A stretch of DNA of 64,000 nucleotides, taken from contig NZ_LR738855.1 of the NCBI RefSeq assembly GCF_902702935.1, positions 1,736,001-1,800,000 on the forward strand, given 5' to 3'. Positions 60,683 through 64,000 of the stretch are shown here, in pieces; position 1 is the stretch's first letter, and every line of letters starts with the position of its first letter. A program made the position numbers and the translations under genes. The DNA is from Corynebacterium rouxii. Lineage in GTDB: Bacteria; Actinomycetota; Actinomycetes; Mycobacteriales; Mycobacteriaceae. The notes under the pieces were generated by a model. It was given only the letters and a program-made list of their open reading frames with translations, did no database searches and had not been told where the DNA came from.

Positions 60683-61342
60683 GTGACTGAGAAATCCCAG
60701 CTTCCTAACTTTCTCACCAACGCCAGCAAACACGACTGGATCCTATGGTGGGCCTTCGCACTGACCGGCATCTACCAGCTCGGCTTGATCCCCTTCCGCG
60801 CAGTGTTGTTACTGAACCACACTTTCCTCTATGCGATGCTCACCGGATCAGGTTTTTCCCTAGTCTCCCTAGCAGCCTCCAACCCAGAGCGCATAGGCTT
60901 CCTTTGCTTATCGACGGTTCTCGCTGCGGCCTCCGCAATCAAGTTCTTGCCTCTGTTCTACCTCATGGGCTATCGCTGGGGTACCGAATTCCTCCACTAC
61001 TCCTTCATGGGCCACCCCCCACGCTGGTACCGCGTCACCGAACGCTTCATCTACCGCTACTTCTACCTCATGCTGGCCGCAGCATTTATCCCCTTCTCTC
61101 CCATCCCCGCAGCAATCCTCCTCGTGCTCGCCGGCATCAAAAAAATGAACCCTTGGCTCATCGGCTGCCTCGCCTTCGTCTGCGCCATCGCGCTAAAGAG
61201 CTTCTACACCTACCTTGGGCTGCGCTTTGGCATGGAAGTCCAAGGAGTCCTCGAGCAAGCCAACCGCTATATCAACTGGATCACCATCGCACTTTTGGCA
61301 TGGATGTTCATCCAGATCTGGTGGAAACAGCGCAAGCAGTAG
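60683..61342 (+). CDS. Hypothetical multi-span membrane protein
   Basis: 219 residues from GTG 60683, with about five spans. The FIPFSPIPAAILLVLAGIKK segment is vaguely like DedA/VTT proteins, but the family cannot be fixed. TAGTGT (60670-60675) lies 7 bases before the GTG, so a leaderless start fits. An ATG at 60647 is in frame but lies before the -10 and adds no sensible sequence. It starts 46 bp after the double TetR-like gene, same strand. Confidence 0.6.
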   Translation: MTEKSQLPNFLTNASKHDWILWWAFALTGIYQLGLIPFRAVLLLNHTFLYAMLTGSGFSLVSLAASNPERIGFLCLSTVLAAASAIKFLPLFYLMGYRWGTEFLHYSFMGHPPRWYRVTERFIYRYFYLMLAAAFIPFSPIPAAILLVLAGIKKMNPWLIGCLAFVCAIALKSFYTYLGLRFGMEVQGVLEQANRYINWITIALLAWMFIQIWWKQRKQ

Positions 61343-61358
61343 GGCTGTGGCTGTGGCT

Positions 61359-61440
61359 GTGAGCAATTTTTGCACCCTAATTTTCTATTTCCGCTGGTCG
61401 AGTTTTTCCACAGCGGCCTTAAGGTACAAAAATTGCTCAC
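61359..61440. repeat. Long nested inverted repeat upstream of the restriction-modification gene
   Basis: Outer arms GTGAGCAATTTTTGCACC (61359-61376) and GGTACAAAAATTGCTCAC (61423-61440), 18 bp with one mismatch. Inside, CCGCTG (61391-61396) pairs with CAGCGG (61411-61416). Total length 82 bp; just left of it is the direct repeat GGCTGT x3. It is 51 bp before the ATG of the MmeI-like gene. It may be a MITE-like remnant, an insertion scar or a strong transcription barrier; no open frame inside. Confidence 0.7.
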
Positions 61441-61491
61441 GCTCTTCACGATGTTACAAAAGCATGTACGCATTTAGATAAAATGCTACCC

Positions 61492-64000
61492 ATGACATCG
61501 TGTTCTCCGAGCGAAAAGAAACTGGCCGCCAAGCTATTTGCTGAAAAGTGGGAAAACCGTGGCAATGAGAAAAGCGACACTCACAGTTTCTGGTTGGAGC
61601 TTCTTCGTGATGTTGTAGGTATGGAAGATGTGACTACCAACGTGCGATTCGAATCGCGCACGAGTCAACGCGGCTACATCGATGTGGTGATCCAGGACGC
61701 CAAAACGTTCATTGAACAAAAATCCATCGATGTTAGTTTGGACAAAGCTGATATCCGTCAGGGGCGAGTGGTCACTGCTTTTAGACAAGCATTGAATTAC
61801 GCCAACACTATGCCGAACAAACTGCGACCTGACTACATCATTACGTGTAATTTCGCAGAGTTTCGTATTCATGACTTAAATAAGGTGAATGCGGAAACTG
61901 ACTATATTTCCTTTACTTTGGCAGAATTGCCTGACCAAATCCATCTTCTAGATTTTCTTATCGACCCACAAAAATCTCGTGCTGTTCGCGAAGAAAAAGT
62001 GTCGATGGACGCTGGCACACTCGTCGGCAAGCTTTACGACGCCCTGCGTGATCAGTACCTAGATCCCAACAGTGATGCGAGCCAGCACTCCCTCAACGTT
62101 TTGTGCGTGCGCCTTGTATTTTGTTTGTTTGCTGAAGACGCCGGCCTCTTTGAAAAGGATGCGTTTTATCGTTATCTTGACGGATTACGCGCCGATCAAG
62201 TTCGCGTCGCGCTGAGAGATTTGTTCGAAGTACTCAATACACCAGTTGATTCACGTGACCCTTATCTTTCTGAACAGCTTAAAAACTTCCCTTATGTCAA
62301 CGGTGGTTTATTTGCCAAAGACGAGCAGATCCCTAATTTCACTGATGAAATTCTTGACCTATTAGTTCACGAGGTATCGGAGAAAACTAACTGGGCCGAA
62401 ATCTCGCCCACAATCTTTGGCGGTGTTTTTGAATCCACCCTCAACCCAGAAACTCGCGCTCGTGGAGGCATGCATTACACGAGTCCCGAAAACATCCATA
62501 AGGTGATTGACCCGCTGTTTCTTGACTCTCTCAAGGCAGAGCTAGATTCCATCCTTAACGCATCAGGGATAACTGCAAACAAGCGCAAAAAACAACTCGA
62601 GGCATTCCACACCAAGATCTCAGAGCTAAAATTTTTCGACCCAGCCTGCGGCTCGGGAAACTTCCTCACAGAAACCTATATCCACCTGCGCAAGATCGAA
62701 AACAAGATCCTCTCAGAGCTCGCCGGCGACCAAACCCAGCTCGGCTTTAGCAACGTCACGCTCAAGGTCAGTTTGGACCAGTTCTACGGCATCGAGATCA
62801 ATGATTTCGCCGTCTCCGTAGCCTCAACCGCCCTGTGGATTGCGCAGCTCCAGGCCAACATCGAGGCCGAATCGATCGTCACCGCAAACATCGAAAGCCT
62901 CCCGCTTCGCGACGCCGCCCACATCCACCTCGGTAATGCGCTCCGCACCGACTGGGCTTCGGTACTCGCGCCTGAACAGTGCAATTACATTATTGGAAAT
63001 CCGCCGTTTTTGGGTGCTCGCAACCAGTCGAAAGAACAAAAAGCCGAGATTAAAGACGCTTTCCCGCTTGGCACCAAAAATGTGGGAAACATCGACTACG
63101 TGGCAGGCTGGTACATCAAAGCCGCCGAATACATGGAATGCTTCCCAATTCGCGCGGCGTTTGTTTCCACCAACTCGATTTGCCAGGGCGAACAGGTGGC
63201 AAACATCTGGTACCCGATCACGCAAATGGGCTTTCGCATCAACTTTGCACACGATACTTTCCGGTGGGCAAACGAGGCTGCAACTCAAGCGCATGTCTTT
63301 TGTGTGATTGTTGGTTTTTCAAAGCAGGACGATCCCGTGCGCTTATATCACTACGAGAAGCCAGATTCTGTGCCGGAGTTGCAATTGCCTACTCAGTTAA
63401 ACCCTTACTTGGTGGATGCACCGAACAACTTCATTTGGGATCGATCACGCCCCTTATCTGACGTTCCAAGAATGGTAATCGGATCCCAACCTATAGACGG
63501 GCAAAACTATATCTTCGAACCAGACGAAAAAAATGAATTCGTAAAGTTAGAGCCACATTCTGAACGATTCTTCTTTCATTTCTGGGGTTCGAGAGAATTC
63601 ATAAGACATCAAGACCGTTGGGTTCTGTGGCTGGCCAATGCCAGCTCAAGCGACTTCAGAAAAATGCCCCTCGCTCGAGATTTGGTTGAAAAAGTCCGAA
63701 AATACCGTCAATCCTCGAGGCGGCTGCAGACCAAGAAAGCCGCTAACACGCCGAATCATTTTGGCACCGAAGTAATTTCTACTACTAGCTCAGTTGTAGT
63801 TCCCGAGGTTTCTTCGCAGCGTCGGAAATTCATTCCTATGGGATTCTTGACACCCGACATTTTATGCTCAAATAAAATCAAGTTGATTGCAGACGGTACT
63901 TTGTTCCACTTCGGAGTTCTTCAATCCACCTTTCACAATGCCTGGGTTAGATCCATCGGTGGGCGACTCAAGAATGACTACAGTTATTCAAGTGGCGTCA
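61492..64000 (+). CDS. MmeI-like single-chain type IIL restriction-modification enzyme (partial, runs off the end)
   Basis: At least 836 residues, incomplete. N-terminal PD-(D/E)xK nuclease: YIDVVIQDAKTFIEQK with D64 and E75-Q-K77. Then a helical linker and a gamma-class adenine methylase: motif I FDPACGSGNFLTETYIHLRK (from residue 382), motif IV IIGNPPFLGARNQSKEQK (NPPF from 503), and the AFVSTNSICQGEQVANIW block. Near the end of the window the target-recognition region is in view (GGRLKNDYSYSSGV). Such enzymes cut at a fixed distance and modify one strand. TAAAAT 7 bases before the ATG suggests a leaderless mRNA. The frame is open from 61492 to the edge. Confidence 0.85.
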   Translation, partial: MTSCSPSEKKLAAKLFAEKWENRGNEKSDTHSFWLELLRDVVGMEDVTTNVRFESRTSQRGYIDVVIQDAKTFIEQKSIDVSLDKADIRQGRVVTAFRQALNYANTMPNKLRPDYIITCNFAEFRIHDLNKVNAETDYISFTLAELPDQIHLLDFLIDPQKSRAVREEKVSMDAGTLVGKLYDALRDQYLDPNSDASQHSLNVLCVRLVFCLFAEDAGLFEKDAFYRYLDGLRADQVRVALRDLFEVLNTPVDSRDPYLSEQLKNFPYVNGGLFAKDEQIPNFTDEILDLLVHEVSEKTNWAEISPTIFGGVFESTLNPETRARGGMHYTSPENIHKVIDPLFLDSLKAELDSILNASGITANKRKKQLEAFHTKISELKFFDPACGSGNFLTETYIHLRKIENKILSELAGDQTQLGFSNVTLKVSLDQFYGIEINDFAVSVASTALWIAQLQANIEAESIVTANIESLPLRDAAHIHLGNALRTDWASVLAPEQCNYIIGNPPFLGARNQSKEQKAEIKDAFPLGTKNVGNIDYVAGWYIKAAEYMECFPIRAAFVSTNSICQGEQVANIWYPITQMGFRINFAHDTFRWANEAATQAHVFCVIVGFSKQDDPVRLYHYEKPDSVPELQLPTQLNPYLVDAPNNFIWDRSRPLSDVPRMVIGSQPIDGQNYIFEPDEKNEFVKLEPHSERFFFHFWGSREFIRHQDRWVLWLANASSSDFRKMPLARDLVEKVRKYRQSSRRLQTKKAANTPNHFGTEVISTTSSVVVPEVSSQRRKFIPMGFLTPDILCSNKIKLIADGTLFHFGVLQSTFHNAWVRSIGGRLKNDYSYSSGV

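Noticed and set aside
61343..61491. A small gene in the gap before the RM enzyme
   Set aside because: All frames are short and interrupted, and the stretch is occupied by the inverted repeat and an AT-rich promoter.
1..64000. CRISPR array, rRNA, tRNA, prophage or IS transposase
   Set aside because: No spaced direct repeats, no cloverleaf or rRNA-like conserved stretch and no transposase/integrase motifs were noticed on reading; a tRNAscan and IS search would be needed to exclude short or degenerate ones.

Overview
The window looks like a chromosomal segment of a Corynebacterium, most likely of the C. diphtheriae / C. ulcerans group. I base this on gene order and protein character, not on a database match. 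The order dgt - glyS - znr - zur - uppS - recO - era - ybeY - phoH - rsmE - dnaJ2 - hrcA - hemW, and later fadD - malQ - dcp - idi - aecD - brnQ - LLM oxidoreductase - BCCT carrier, is the layout I know from corynebacterial chromosomes. G+C is moderate, many genes start with GTG or TTG, and many genes have a -10 box directly in front of the start codon with no Shine-Dalgarno sequence (leaderless mRNAs). No rRNA, tRNA, CRISPR array, prophage or IS transposase was recognised.

Layout. 1-8.2 kb: a partial dGTPase gene, a YdcF-like protein, a large TPM-domain coiled-coil surface protein, glyS with two small orphan genes, the zinc regulators Znr and Zur, and a ferritin-like/VIT1 metal transporter. 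8.2-19.3 kb: one long minus-strand housekeeping block (uppS, recO, era, a pyridoxal kinase gene, a CNNM/CorB-type gene, ybeY, phoH, rsmE, dnaJ2, hrcA, hemW, an orphan). 19.4-30.8 kb: a 1045-residue sortase-anchored protein, an acyl-CoA ligase, malQ, dcp with two tiny membrane proteins, an esterase and idi. 30.8-37.0 kb: an AT-richer accessory stretch with a low-complexity 523-residue protein paired with a DUF3558-type lipoprotein, a DUF222/HNH protein, another lipoprotein and an ABC exporter. 37.0-42.3 kb: aecD, brnQ, an LLM oxidoreductase and a BCCT osmolyte carrier. 42.4-50.6 kb: a complete dipeptide/oligopeptide ABC importer (dppA-B-C-DF), a proline-iminopeptidase-like hydrolase, YggS and a xylulokinase-like kinase. 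50.6-54.2 kb: a sulfur locus. 54.2-61.3 kb: a CPA2 antiporter, a 36-residue membrane protein, uriT-uriH, a DMT-like protein, a double TetR-like protein and a membrane protein. 61.5 kb to the end: an MmeI-like single-chain restriction-modification enzyme that runs off the window.

The most interesting unit is the sulfur locus. A YeeE/YedE (TsuA-like) transporter fused to TusA is divergent from an operon of a six-cysteine 52-residue protein, a CoA-disulfide reductase/rhodanese fusion and a CstR-like regulator. The intergenic region contains a perfect McbR-type box (TAGAC-N6-GTCTA), two degenerate copies of it, and a CsoR/CstR-type dyad placed exactly in the spacer of the promoter. This suggests that sulfur starvation (McbR) and reactive sulfur (CstR) jointly control thiosulfate/sulfane-sulfur import and handling.

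Sequence-level themes. Seven convergent gene pairs overlap tail-to-tail by 4-23 bp. Three divergent pairs have start codons only 2-28 bp apart. Several perfect or near-perfect dyads sit in regulatory positions (22560-22575, 51962-51977, 52111-52126, 59253-59270), and a long inverted repeat precedes the restriction-modification gene (61359-61440).
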